The notes under the pieces are model-generated. The model searched no databases. It was given only the letters and a program-made list of their open reading frames with translations, and was not told the DNA's origin. From Actinotalea sp. Marseille-Q4924 (GTDB lineage Bacteria; Actinomycetota; Actinomycetes; Actinomycetales; Cellulomonadaceae), in contig NZ_CAKAKB010000001.1 in NCBI RefSeq assembly GCF_916618755.1, positions 124,001-188,000 on the forward strand: a stretch of 64,000 nt of DNA, read 5' to 3'. Shown here in pieces: positions 17,920 to 27,033 of this stretch (position 1 is its first letter; each line of letters starts with the position of its first letter). The position numbers and the translations under genes are program-made.

Positions 17920-18064
17920 GTGGCCTCCGTCCGGTCGAGGGCGGTGGTCAGTGGTCGCAGGTGCCGCGCTGGGGGACTCGTCCTCACGGCATCTGTGGGC
18001 GCCGTCACGGAGGGGTCCGGCGCGTCGAGGAAGGACGCGCGCCGTCACGAGCGGGCCCATTCTA
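17920..18064 (-). promoter_or_regulatory. mrp operon promoter and ~130-nt untranslated leader
   Basis: A minus-strand -10 box TAGAAT (18064-18059) would start transcription near 18052, leaving about 130 untranslated bases before mrpA. The leader carries an 11-bp direct repeat (CGTGACGGCGC at 18049-18039 and 18009-17999) and a GGACGAGTCC dyad. I recognise no known riboswitch in it. Confidence 0.45.
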
Positions 18065-18172
18065 TCCGCAGGTCATGCGGTCGGCCCTTGTGCGGCGGTG
18101 CGGAGCAGGAGCATCGTCCACGGGAGGTGGTGGTCTCGACGTGGGCGGGCGGCGGCGGGAGGCGGTGGGCAC

Positions 18173-20275
18173 GTGGCTCCACAGCTCCAACGGGCGGTGA
18201 TCAACTCCCTCCCGGCTCAGCTCGCCGTGCTCGACGGCGACGGCACGATCGTGTCGGTCAACGACGCCTGGCGTCGGTTCGCCGACCGCGGCGGGTGCGG
18301 CTGCTGCTCCGAGGACGTGAACTTCTTCGAGGTGTGCGACCGCGCGATGAGCAGCGGGGACCCCCGCGCGGCCGCGGACGCCGCGCTGGCGGCCGAGGGC
18401 GTCCGGCAGGTCCTCGAGGGCGCCATCCCGGAGTTCACGATGGACGTCAGCTGCCGCGCACCGGCGGGGACCCTGTGGTTCACCGAGCAGGCCGTCCGGT
18501 ACACGGCCGGGGACCGCCCGGGGGTCGTCCTCAGCTACACGGACATCACCGCACGCAAGGAGATGGAGGACGCCGCGCGGCACATGGCCACGCACGACGT
18601 CCTCACCGGCCTGCCGAACCGCACCCTGGTGGCGGACCGGCTCACGCAGGCGTTGGCCGTCGCGCGGCGGACGGGCGCAGGCGTCGCGATCCTGTTCTGC
18701 GACGTGGACCACTTCAAGGAGATCAACGACCGCCTCGGTCACGCCGCGGGCGACGCCGTGCTCGTGGAGGTCGGCCGGCGGCTGCGGTCGTGCGTGCGGG
18801 AGGGCGACACCGTCGGCCGGTGGTCCGGCGACGAGTTCGTCGTCGTGTGCCCGAACGGGGAGCAGGAGCCCGCAGCCGAGCGCGAGCGCGCCGGGGAGGA
18901 GGTGGTCGGCCGCATCGAGGGCGCGATGGCCGCACCCGTGGAGGTCGCCGGCAGCCTGCTCACGGTGGAGCTGAGCGTCGGGCTCCACGTCGCCGGCCCG
19001 AAGGACCGCTCCGCCGACGAGGTGGTGGATCTCGCCGACGCCGCGATGCTGCACGTCAAGGGTCGCCGCCGTGCCGCGGCCCTCGCCGGCGCACCGACCG
19101 CGACGGCCGTCGAGCTCGGGGCCGCCGACGGCGAGGCGCGGGTCGTGCAGCGCCTCCTGCACCTGCTGCGCCGCACGGCGGGGATGGAGGTGGCCTGGAC
19201 CAGCGAGTTCCACGGTGCGACGCAGGTCCTGCGGTTCGTCGACGTCGCGCCGGGGGTCCACGGGCCGCTGCCGGGCACCGAGCTGCCCCTGTCCGGCGGG
19301 TACTGCGCGCGCGTGCTGGCCGGCGTGATGCCGTCGGTCATCCCGGACACGCATCTGGACCCGGAGGCCGTGCTGCTGCCCGTGACCCAGGAGCTGCGCA
19401 TCGGTGCCTACCTCGGGGTGCCGCTCGTCGGCGCCGACGGGACGGTCGAGGGCATGGTCTGCGCGACGAGCTCGTCCGCGCAGCCGGACCTCAGCGCGGA
19501 CGACGTCGCGACGGCGCGCCTCATCGCCGACGTCATCCAGGACGTGCACCGTCGCGCCCTGAGCACGACGGCCGCGCAGCGTCGTCGTCGGGCGCTGCAC
19601 GCGGAGGTGGCCGACCTGTGTCGCGGACGCGGACGGCACGTCGTGCTCCAGCCCGTCGTCGAGCTCGCCACCGGACGGACCGACGTGAGGGAGGCGCTGT
19701 CCCGCTTCGACGACACGAGCCGCAGCCCCGCCCAGTGGTTCGCCACCGCGTCCGCCGTCGGACTGGGGCACGAGCTCGAGGTCGCGGCGGCCGCCTCCGC
19801 GCTGGAGCTGACGGCGGACGGTGCCCCGCCCGTCGCCGTCAACCTCTCGCCCGACGTCATCGTCGCGGGCGCCCTCGACCGGCTCCTGGCGGGCGTCGAC
19901 CCGCACGACGTCGTCGTCGAGGTGACGGAGCACGCAGCCGTGGAGTCCTACGGGGAGCTGGACCGCGCGCTCGCCCCGCACCGCCGGCGCGGGCTGCGCG
20001 TCGCCGTCGACGACGTCGGCGCCGGGTACGCGAGCATGGCGCACGTCGTCCGCATGCACCCCGACATGATCAAGATCGACATGTCCCTCGTCCGGGGCAT
20101 CGACGAGGACCCCGTGCGGCAGGCGCTGGTCCAGGCGCTCGGCACCTTCGGGAGGCGTCTGGGGGCCGTCGTCGTCGCGGAGGGCGTCGAGACCGAGGAG
20201 GAGCGCGACGCCCTGCTGCACCTGGGCATCGGGCACGCGCAGGGCTTCCTCTTCGGTCGCCCCGCGACCCCCTGA
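18173..20275 (+). CDS. PAS-GGDEF-GAF-EAL cyclic-di-GMP signalling protein
   Basis: About 700 aa, no membrane segment. The order is a PAS-like sensor (INSLPAQLAVLDGDGTIVSV), then a GGDEF domain (THDVLTGLPNRT; active-site motif SGDEF near residue 217), then a GAF-like middle (ELPLSGGYCARV to RIGAYLGVPLV), then an EAL domain near 500-700. The EAL part keeps the metal and catalytic residues: REALSRFD, VAVNLSP, VVEVTEHA, VDDVGAGYASM, IKIDMSLVRGI, AEGVETEEE and AQGFLFGRP. Both synthesis and hydrolysis of c-di-GMP are possible. The GTG start at 18173 is favoured by GGGAGG ten bases upstream. Confidence 0.85.
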   Translation: MAPQLQRAVINSLPAQLAVLDGDGTIVSVNDAWRRFADRGGCGCCSEDVNFFEVCDRAMSSGDPRAAADAALAAEGVRQVLEGAIPEFTMDVSCRAPAGTLWFTEQAVRYTAGDRPGVVLSYTDITARKEMEDAARHMATHDVLTGLPNRTLVADRLTQALAVARRTGAGVAILFCDVDHFKEINDRLGHAAGDAVLVEVGRRLRSCVREGDTVGRWSGDEFVVVCPNGEQEPAAERERAGEEVVGRIEGAMAAPVEVAGSLLTVELSVGLHVAGPKDRSADEVVDLADAAMLHVKGRRRAAALAGAPTATAVELGAADGEARVVQRLLHLLRRTAGMEVAWTSEFHGATQVLRFVDVAPGVHGPLPGTELPLSGGYCARVLAGVMPSVIPDTHLDPEAVLLPVTQELRIGAYLGVPLVGADGTVEGMVCATSSSAQPDLSADDVATARLIADVIQDVHRRALSTTAAQRRRRALHAEVADLCRGRGRHVVLQPVVELATGRTDVREALSRFDDTSRSPAQWFATASAVGLGHELEVAAAASALELTADGAPPVAVNLSPDVIVAGALDRLLAGVDPHDVVVEVTEHAAVESYGELDRALAPHRRRGLRVAVDDVGAGYASMAHVVRMHPDMIKIDMSLVRGIDEDPVRQALVQALGTFGRRLGAVVVAEGVETEEERDALLHLGIGHAQGFLFGRPATP

Positions 20276-20344
20276 CGCGCCGCGGGCCGGCCGAGGTCAG
20301 GGGAGGCACCTGCCGCGTCCGGGCCCGGGTCTACGGTGTCCTGC

Positions 20345-22753
20345 GTGGACGGCCTGCAGATCATCGCCCTGATCGTCGCGGTCGCGGCGACCGTCGTCGG
20401 CGTCGTCGTGTTCTCGCTCGGGGTCCGGGCGATCGTCCGCACCGTGGGCCGTGGCGGGCCCGCGCCCGACCGCACCACCCACCCGGGACGGCGGACGTGG
20501 CTCGTGGTCAGGGAGGTGCTCGGGCACGGCCGGTTCCAGCACCGGCCGCTGGTCCGCGCGGCGCACTGGGTCGTCATGGTGAGCTTCCCCGTCCTCTTCC
20601 TCACGCTCGTCACGGGGTACGGGCAGATCGTCGAGCCCTCGTTCGCGCTCCCGCTCGTCGGGCACTGGCCGCCCTTCGAGTGGCTCGTCGAGGCGTTCGC
20701 GTGGCTGGGGCTGCTCGGGATCGTCGCGCTCGTCGTGGTGCGGCAGCGCGAGCACCCGCGCCGCGCGGAGGCGGCCGGGACGCGGGTCTCCGGCGCGCGC
20801 CGTGAGCAGGACCTCCCGCCCGCCGACGACGCCGCGGGGCCGGGTGGTCCTCAGGGTCGCCGCGCGTCGCGGTTCTTCGGGTCGAACTGGGGCCAGGCGT
20901 ACTTCGTCGAGGCGATCATCGCCGCCGTCGTCGTGTGCGTGCTGCTGCTGCGGGGGCTGGAGTACGCGCTCGCGGTGGCGCCGCCCGTCTCCGACGGCTC
21001 CGGTCCGCTCACGGTGGTCGACCCGGCGGCCGCGGGCTGGCACTTCCCGCTGACCGCGTGGTTCGGTCAGTGGTTCGTCGGCCTCGGTCCGGTCGGCATC
21101 GAGCGCGCGGTCGTCGTGGTGGCACTGCTGAAGATCGTCACGTCGATGCTGTGGATGGTCGTCGTCGGGATGCGGCCCGCGATGGGTGTCTCGTGGCACC
21201 GGTTCCTCGCCGTGGTCAACGTCTGGGCGCGGCGGGAGACGGACGGGTCGCCCGCGCTCGGACCGCTGCCGCCGGTGCGTGCGGGCGGCCGACCCGTCGA
21301 CTTCGCGGCTCTGGAGGACCTGCCGGACGACGCGACGCTCGGCGTGGGCCGCATCGAGGACTTCTCCTGGAAGGGGCTGCTGGACTTCTCCACGTGCACC
21401 GAGTGCGGGCGGTGCCAGGAGCAGTGCCCTGCGTGGAACACGGGCAAGCCGCTGTCGCCCAAGCTCGTCGTCCTCGCCCTGCGCGACCACGCGTACGCGA
21501 CGGCCCCGTACCTCACGGTGGCGGCGAACGCGTCGACGGAGCCGTCCGGGCGCTCGGCGACCACGGGGCATACCGCGGTGCCCGGCCTACCGGCGCGGGG
21601 CCGTCCGGAGGGCACCGGACAGGTCGCGCACGCGGACCTCGACGTGCTGTCCCTCGTCGGCGACGTCGTCGACCCGCAGGCCCTGTGGGACTGCACGACG
21701 TGCGGCGCGTGCGTGCAGCAGTGCCCGGTCGACATCGAGCACGTCGACCACATCGTCGACATGCGCCGCAACCAGGTGCTCATGGAGTCCGCGTTCCCCG
21801 ACGAGCTGGGGCCGATGTTCGCCAAGCTCGAGAAGCAGGCCAACCCGTGGGGCCTGCCCGCGCGGCAGCGCCTGGCGTGGGCCAAGGACCTGCCCTTCCC
21901 CGTGCCGGTCGTCGGCGTCGACGTCGAGGACGCGTCCGAGGTCGAGTACCTCTTCTGGGTGGGCTGTGCCGGCGCCTACGAGGACCGCGCCAAGCGCACC
22001 ACGCGGGCCGTCGCGGAGCTGCTCGACACCGCCGGCGTCTCCTTCGCCGTCCTCGGGGACGGCGAGCAGTGCACCGGCGACCCGGCCCGGCGGGCGGGCA
22101 ACGAGATGCTCTTCCAGATGCTCGCGCAGGCGAACGTCGAGGCGCTCACCGAGGCCAAGGCGCAGCAGATCGTCGTCACGTGCGCGCACTGCTTCAACAC
22201 CATCGCGAACGAGTACCCGCAGCTCGGCGGCCGGTTCGAGGTCGTGCACCACACCGAGCTCCTCGAGCGGCTGCTGGCCGACGGGCGCCTCACCGTGGTC
22301 GAGGACGTCCGCGAGCCCGGGAGGCAGCGGGACGCTGCGGGGACGGGCGACGGGCCGCACCCGGCGCGGACCGTGACCTACCACGACCCCTGCTACCTCG
22401 GCCGGCACAACCAGGTGTACACGCCACCACGCGAGCTCGTCGCCGCCGTGCCCGGGCTCGCGCTCGCCGAGATGCCGCGGTCGCACGACCGCTCGTTCTG
22501 CTGCGGCGGCGGCGGGGCGCGGGTGTGGATGGAGGAGACGACCGGCACCCGGATCAGCACGGACCGGGCCGCCGAGGCCCTCGGCACCGGCGCGCGGACG
22601 ATCGCGACCGGCTGCCCCTTCTGCACGATCATGCTGAGCGACGGCGTCGCCGCCAACGGCCGGGGCGCCGCGGCGGGCGAGGACGCGGTCGAGGTGGTCG
22701 ACGTCGCGCAGCTGCTGCTCCCGGCGGTCCGCCGGGCGCAGGCGGAGCGCTAG
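20345..22753 (+). CDS. Membrane-anchored 4Fe-4S oxidoreductase (CCG-domain, HdrD/GlpC-like)
   Basis: About 802 aa. Five or so N-terminal membrane helices form a NarI-like heme-binding region. A cytoplasmic part follows with two 4Fe-4S motifs (CTECGRCQEQCP and CTTCGACVQQCP) and two CCG domains (CTGDPARRAG...CAHCF and YHDPCYLGRH...CCGGGGARVWME). It probably passes electrons between a soluble dehydrogenase and the quinone pool; donor and acceptor are unknown. The GTG at 20345 lies seven bases after a TACGGT -10 box (leaderless). An in-frame GTG at 20336 is the alternative. Confidence 0.85.
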   Translation: MDGLQIIALIVAVAATVVGVVVFSLGVRAIVRTVGRGGPAPDRTTHPGRRTWLVVREVLGHGRFQHRPLVRAAHWVVMVSFPVLFLTLVTGYGQIVEPSFALPLVGHWPPFEWLVEAFAWLGLLGIVALVVVRQREHPRRAEAAGTRVSGARREQDLPPADDAAGPGGPQGRRASRFFGSNWGQAYFVEAIIAAVVVCVLLLRGLEYALAVAPPVSDGSGPLTVVDPAAAGWHFPLTAWFGQWFVGLGPVGIERAVVVVALLKIVTSMLWMVVVGMRPAMGVSWHRFLAVVNVWARRETDGSPALGPLPPVRAGGRPVDFAALEDLPDDATLGVGRIEDFSWKGLLDFSTCTECGRCQEQCPAWNTGKPLSPKLVVLALRDHAYATAPYLTVAANASTEPSGRSATTGHTAVPGLPARGRPEGTGQVAHADLDVLSLVGDVVDPQALWDCTTCGACVQQCPVDIEHVDHIVDMRRNQVLMESAFPDELGPMFAKLEKQANPWGLPARQRLAWAKDLPFPVPVVGVDVEDASEVEYLFWVGCAGAYEDRAKRTTRAVAELLDTAGVSFAVLGDGEQCTGDPARRAGNEMLFQMLAQANVEALTEAKAQQIVVTCAHCFNTIANEYPQLGGRFEVVHHTELLERLLADGRLTVVEDVREPGRQRDAAGTGDGPHPARTVTYHDPCYLGRHNQVYTPPRELVAAVPGLALAEMPRSHDRSFCCGGGGARVWMEETTGTRISTDRAAEALGTGARTIATGCPFCTIMLSDGVAANGRGAAAGEDAVEVVDVAQLLLPAVRRAQAER

Positions 22754-22775
22754 GACGGGCGGGGACGTCCTGCGG

Positions 22776-23693
22776 TCAGTGTCGCGAGCGAGCCGTCAGC
22801 GCCTCGCGCAGCGCCGTCACGCTCTCCGAGCCCTCCGGGAACGGCACCTCGACGGTCGCCCTGCCACTGGTCACGGTGACGACCTCGACGCCGTCGTAGC
22901 GCTCGGACGGGTGCACGGCGACCCGCGCCACGTGCGGCAGCACCCACAGCGTGTGCGCCACGGACGACACCGGTCGCCGTCCCGCGCCGAACCAGTCGCG
23001 GCGGTGCACGAGGTGGACCTCCGACGGCGCCGCGCAGACGACCGCGCCCTGCAGCGTCACCGGGCGCACGGTGTCCAGGACGCCGTGCAGCGCGCCGCCG
23101 CGGCGCGGGACGACGCGCCGGCCGTGCGCAGCGACCGGGACGATGTCCCGCTCGTGCTCGGCGATGTCGCGCTGCTCGGTCACCAGGGCGATCTCCTCGT
23201 CACCGAGGTCCCGCAGCCCGAGCTGCAGGGGGTGGCGCGGCACCTCGACGTCGTGGCTCCCGAGCCGGCGACGGACGTTCGTGCGCAGGACGTGCACGAG
23301 GCGCTCGACGAGCTCGTGCGACACGCTGTTGTAGCGGAACCCGAGCCGGTCCGCGGCCTCGTGGCCGGTGTCGAGGACGTGGAACCGCCCGTCCAGCAGG
23401 TCCACGCTGCTGTGCGCGACCGCGACGTCCTCGTAGGCCACGCGGCGCTGCCGGTACGTCGACCCCTCGCGGGTCCGCACCTCGAGGCCGCCCTGGTCCG
23501 CCACGACGAGGTGGTCGTACAGGTCCATGTCGGGGTTCGCGTCACGGCGCGAGATGGGACGTGGCACCTTGAGCACCAGGTCGGCGCGCTGCAGGTCGAC
23601 AGGCCGGTCGCGGAAGAGGCGCGGCACCTCCTCGGGCGTGTGGACCTCGTCGATCCACGGCCCGAAGGCGTCGAACTCCGCCGTGCGCCGCAT
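22776..23693 (-). CDS. Conserved hypothetical protein, unrecognised
   Basis: 305 aa, soluble, no signal peptide. It is rich in Arg, His and Asp, with an alternating strand pattern (VEVPRHPLQLGLRDLGDEEI, VVCAAPSEVHLVHRRDWFG, WVLPHVARVAVHPSERYDGV) that looks like a repeated beta domain. I cannot assign a family. The ATG at 23693 has a weak CATCAT -10-like box six bases upstream and no strong ribosome-binding site. It converges with the oxidoreductase with a 22-base gap. Confidence 0.65.
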   Translation of the reverse strand: MRRTAEFDAFGPWIDEVHTPEEVPRLFRDRPVDLQRADLVLKVPRPISRRDANPDMDLYDHLVVADQGGLEVRTREGSTYRQRRVAYEDVAVAHSSVDLLDGRFHVLDTGHEAADRLGFRYNSVSHELVERLVHVLRTNVRRRLGSHDVEVPRHPLQLGLRDLGDEEIALVTEQRDIAEHERDIVPVAAHGRRVVPRRGGALHGVLDTVRPVTLQGAVVCAAPSEVHLVHRRDWFGAGRRPVSSVAHTLWVLPHVARVAVHPSERYDGVEVVTVTSGRATVEVPFPEGSESVTALREALTARSRH

Positions 23694-23761
23694 GCTCCGA
23701 TGATGCGCCTAGACGGCCATGATCGACAGCGCTACGGGCGCAGGGTGCCCCAGGACTCCCT

Positions 23762-23815
23762 CCGTCGCGGGACGGAGCCGGGGCCGGACCCGGGACCCGT
23801 CGCGGGACGGAGCCG
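23762..23815. repeat. 19-bp direct repeat, two copies with internal dyad, upstream of the two-component operon
   Basis: CCGTCGCGGGACGGAGCCG occurs at 23762-23780 and 23797-23815, 35 bp apart. Each copy contains the inverted repeat CCGTC-N4-GACGG. Relative to the predicted start at 23847 the copies lie near -85 and -50, a plausible place for response-regulator binding. Confidence 0.6.
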
Positions 23816-23846
23816 CGGCGTCGGTGCGACCGGCTAGCGTGGCCGC

Positions 23847-25241
23847 GTGCGTGCGGGGCGGCAGGAGACCCAGGGCCGGACCGAGGCCGCCGTCGTGACG
23901 CCCGTCGACCCGGACGCCGCCGACTGGAGCCGGGGGGCCCCGGACGCCGAGGGGCTCCGCAACGACGGCCTGCTGGCGGTGGCGCTCTTCGTCTCCTCGA
24001 TGCTGTCGTTCGCGCTGTGGCAGGTCGCCGGCCTGTACGAGGACCCGGCGCCGGCCTGGCTCTCCGTCCTCTGCCTCGCGGGCGTGACGCTCCCGCTGGC
24101 GGTGCGTCGCCGTCGGCCCGGGCTCGTCCTCCTCGTCGTCGCCGCGGCGTTCATCCTGCTGCAGAGCACGAGGGTCCCCGAGACCCTCGTCGCCAACATC
24201 GCGCTCTTCCTCGCGCTGTACACGGTGGGTGCCTGGGCTGCGGACCGCCGTCGTGCGAACCAGGTCCGGGCCCTGGTCATCGTCGCGATGTTCGTCTGGC
24301 TCGTCGTCGCGCTGTTCCTGTCCACCACGGACCCCGACGCGCTGCCCGACCTGTCCCGCGTCGGCGTGCTGTCCCCGCTCGTCGCGTTCCTCCTCATCCA
24401 GCTGCTCACCAACGTCGCGTACTTCGCCGCCGCGTACTGGTTCGGGCAGAACGCGTGGAACGCGGCCCGGGAGCGGGCGCGGGTGGAGGCGCGGACGCGC
24501 GAGCTGGAGGCGGAGCGCAGGACGGTCGCCACGCAGGCCGTCGCCCTCGAGCGGCTGCGGCTCGCCCGCGAGCTCCACGACGCCGTCGCGCACCACGTCT
24601 CCCTCATGGGCGTCCAGGCGTCCGCCGCCCGGACCCTCCTCCCGGCCGACGCGTCCCGCGCGTCGCAGGCGCTGGAGCACGTCGAGGAGGCGGCGCGGCA
24701 GGCGGTCGGCGAGCTGCAGGGGATCCTCGGCACCCTGCGCGACGCCGGCGCCGCGGAGGGCCACGACGCCGTCGGGTCGCTCGACGTCGAGCGGCTGCCC
24801 CAGCTCGTCGAGGAGGCCGTGGCGGCCGGCCTGCCGACGACGTTCCAGGTCGTCGGCGACGCGCGGCCGCTGCCCCCGCTGGTGTCGCTCAACCTGTACC
24901 GGATCGCGCAGGAGGCCCTGACGAACACCCGCAAGCACGCGGGGCCGACGGCGCAGGCCGACGTCCGTCTGCGGTACCTCCCGGACGGCGTCGAGATCGA
25001 GGTCGCGGACGACGGCGTGGGCGCCCGCTCCGGTGCGGCCACCGGCTCCGGCCTGGGCCTGGTCGGGATGCGGGAGCGCGTCACCGCCGACGGCGGCACG
25101 CTGCACGCCGGTCCGCGTCCCCGCGGGGGCTTCCTCGTCCGCGCCCACGTGCCGCTCGCGCCGGCCCTGGGCGCGCATTCGCCCGCGCCGGACGGGACCG
25201 TGACCCGGACGGCGGACGCCGCGGTGGAGCAGCACGCATGA
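23847..25241 (+). CDS. Sensor histidine kinase, NarL/DesK type
   Basis: 464 aa membrane sensor. Four to five membrane helices sit at residues ~40-200, then a coiled linker, the HisKA_3 phospho-acceptor (RLARELHDAVAHHVS, His near 244), and an HATPase domain (NLYRIAQEALTNTRKHA, then ADDGVGA and GLGLVGMRERV). The GTG start at 23847 follows a TAGCGT -10 box by six bases (leaderless); a GTG at 23895 is possible. Its stop overlaps the response-regulator start (ATGA). Confidence 0.9.
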   Translation: MRAGRQETQGRTEAAVVTPVDPDAADWSRGAPDAEGLRNDGLLAVALFVSSMLSFALWQVAGLYEDPAPAWLSVLCLAGVTLPLAVRRRRPGLVLLVVAAAFILLQSTRVPETLVANIALFLALYTVGAWAADRRRANQVRALVIVAMFVWLVVALFLSTTDPDALPDLSRVGVLSPLVAFLLIQLLTNVAYFAAAYWFGQNAWNAARERARVEARTRELEAERRTVATQAVALERLRLARELHDAVAHHVSLMGVQASAARTLLPADASRASQALEHVEEAARQAVGELQGILGTLRDAGAAEGHDAVGSLDVERLPQLVEEAVAAGLPTTFQVVGDARPLPPLVSLNLYRIAQEALTNTRKHAGPTAQADVRLRYLPDGVEIEVADDGVGARSGAATGSGLGLVGMRERVTADGGTLHAGPRPRGGFLVRAHVPLAPALGAHSPAPDGTVTRTADAAVEQHA

Positions 25242-25969
25242 CGGCGGGCACGACGGGCGCCGTCGTCGGCCGTGACGGGGCGGTGAGCCGCCCGGTGACG
25301 GTGCTGCTCGTCGACGACCAGGCGCTCCTGCGGGCCGGCATCCGCACGATCCTCGATGCGCAGCCCGACCTGGAGGTCGTCGGCGAGGCGCGGGACGGCC
25401 GCGAGGCGATCGCGCAGGCGGCCCGCCTGGACCCGGACGTCATCTGCATGGACGTGCAGATGCCGGGCATGGACGGTCTCGAGGCGACGCGGCTGCTCAC
25501 CTCCGACCCGCAGATCCGCTCGGCCGTGCTCATGCTCACGACCTTCAACCGCGACGACTACCTGCTGGAGGCGCTGCGCGCGGGTGCGAGCGGGTTCCTG
25601 CTGAAGAACAGCCGGCCGGAGCAGCTCGTGGAGGCGGTGCGGTCGGTGGGTGCCGGCGACGGGCTGCTCGCGCCCGAGGTCACGCGCGCCGTCATCGCCC
25701 GTGCCCTCGACGGTGCGGACCGGCCGCCCCCTCCTGCCGACGGAGCGCTGCCGGCGGCCGTCGCCGCGCTGACCGACCGCGAGGTCGAGGTGCTGCGCCT
25801 CGTCGCGAGGGGGCTGGCGAACGACGAGATCGCCGCCGAGCTGGTCCTGGGTCGCGCGACGGTCAAGACGCACGTGTCGAACGTCCTCATGAAGCTCCAC
25901 CTGCGCGACCGCGTGCAGGCGGTCGTCTTCGCCTACGAGCACGGTGTGGTGCGCACGCAGGAGCAGTGA
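25238..25969 (+). CDS. NarL/LuxR-family response regulator
   Basis: 243 aa. The receiver has the acidic pair DD near residue 26-27, the phospho-acceptor Asp72 (MDVQMPGMDG) and the switch Thr/Lys (MLTTF, FLLKNS). A Pro-rich linker leads to a LuxR helix-turn-helix (LTDREVEVLRLVARGLANDE, TVKTHVSNVLMKL). It pairs with the upstream kinase and probably controls the following ABC exporter genes and its own promoter; targets are inference from position. Confidence 0.92.
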   Translation: MTAGTTGAVVGRDGAVSRPVTVLLVDDQALLRAGIRTILDAQPDLEVVGEARDGREAIAQAARLDPDVICMDVQMPGMDGLEATRLLTSDPQIRSAVLMLTTFNRDDYLLEALRAGASGFLLKNSRPEQLVEAVRSVGAGDGLLAPEVTRAVIARALDGADRPPPPADGALPAAVAALTDREVEVLRLVARGLANDEIAAELVLGRATVKTHVSNVLMKLHLRDRVQAVVFAYEHGVVRTQEQ

Positions 25970-26121
25970 GGCCGACGGGACGCCCCTGCGTCCGTCCCGG
26001 GGCTGAGCCACGGTTCCGACCTCCGCCGGATCCGCTCCCCGCGGCGCGTCCCTAGGTTGGGAGACGTCAGGGGGAGGCGTCCGCGGCGCACGCCGTCGTC
26101 GGACCGACAGGAAGGACGGCC

Positions 26122-27033
26122 ATGCTCCAGGTGCACCACGTCAACCGGTCGTTCGGCGACCGGCTGGTGCTCGACGACGTCACCTTCGACGTGGGTCGTG
26201 GCCGGCTCACCGGCTTCGTCGGTGGCAACGGCGCGGGCAAGACGACGACGATGCGCATCATCCTCGGCGTCCTCGCGGCGGACTCCGGCCGGGTGACCCT
26301 CGACGGCGCCGACCTCGACGCCGCCGAGCGCCGCTTCTTCGGCTACATGCCGGAGGAGCGCGGCCTCTACCCGAAGATGCGGGTGCTGGACCAGATCACC
26401 TACCTCGCCCGGCTGCACGGCGTCGACCGGGGGGCGGCCACGCGCCGGGCCACGGAGCTCCTCGAGCGCCTCGGCCTCGGCGAGCGGATGACGGACCAGC
26501 TCGACGACCTGTCGCTCGGCAACCAGCAGCGCGCGCAGATCGCCGCCGCGCTCGTGCACGAGCCGGAGGTCCTCGTCCTGGACGAGCCGTTCTCCGGGCT
26601 GGACCCGATGGCCGTCGACGTCGTCGTCGGGGTGCTGGCCGAGCACGCCGCCCAGGGCGCGCCGGTGCTCTTCAGCTCCCACCAGCTGGACCTGGTCGAG
26701 CGGCTGTGCGACGACCTCGTCGTCATCGCGCAGGGCCGGATCCGCGCCGCGGGCGGCCGCGAGGAGCTGCGCGCGGCCCACGGCCACGCGCGCTGGGAGA
26801 TCGACTCGACGGGTGACGTCGGCTGGCTGCGCGCGATGCCCGGTGTGCGCGTGCAGCACTTCGACGGCGGCTGGGCCGTCTTCGAGGCCGACGACGACGC
26901 CGCGGCCCAGCAGGTGCTGCGGCGCGCCCTCGAGCAGGCGCCCGTGGCGTCGTTCGGGCCGGTGCGCTCCACGCTGGCGGAGATCTTCCGCGAGGTCGTC
27001 AAGGACGAGGAACCGACGGAGGCGACGCGATGA
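26122..27033 (+). CDS. ABC transporter ATP-binding protein (NatA-like exporter)
   Basis: 303 aa. Walker A GGNGAGKTT near residue 36, an LSLGNQQR signature in place of LSGGQ, Walker B VLVLDEP, H-loop FSSHQL, and a C-terminal DUF4162-type domain. This arrangement is typical of NatA-like Na+/drug exporters. It is coupled by a four-base overlap to the permease. An AGGAAGG site lies upstream of the ATG. It sits 150 bp after the two-component genes. Confidence 0.88.
   Translation: MLQVHHVNRSFGDRLVLDDVTFDVGRGRLTGFVGGNGAGKTTTMRIILGVLAADSGRVTLDGADLDAAERRFFGYMPEERGLYPKMRVLDQITYLARLHGVDRGAATRRATELLERLGLGERMTDQLDDLSLGNQQRAQIAAALVHEPEVLVLDEPFSGLDPMAVDVVVGVLAEHAAQGAPVLFSSHQLDLVERLCDDLVVIAQGRIRAAGGREELRAAHGHARWEIDSTGDVGWLRAMPGVRVQHFDGGWAVFEADDDAAAQQVLRRALEQAPVASFGPVRSTLAEIFREVVKDEEPTEATR

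Noticed and set aside
15016-20805. Very long open frame on the plus strand opposite the mrp genes
   Set aside because: It is the antisense shadow of high-GC genes: composition is Arg/Gly/His-rich, it crosses several real genes, and the opposite strand has clear MrpA, MrpC and GGDEF/EAL proteins.
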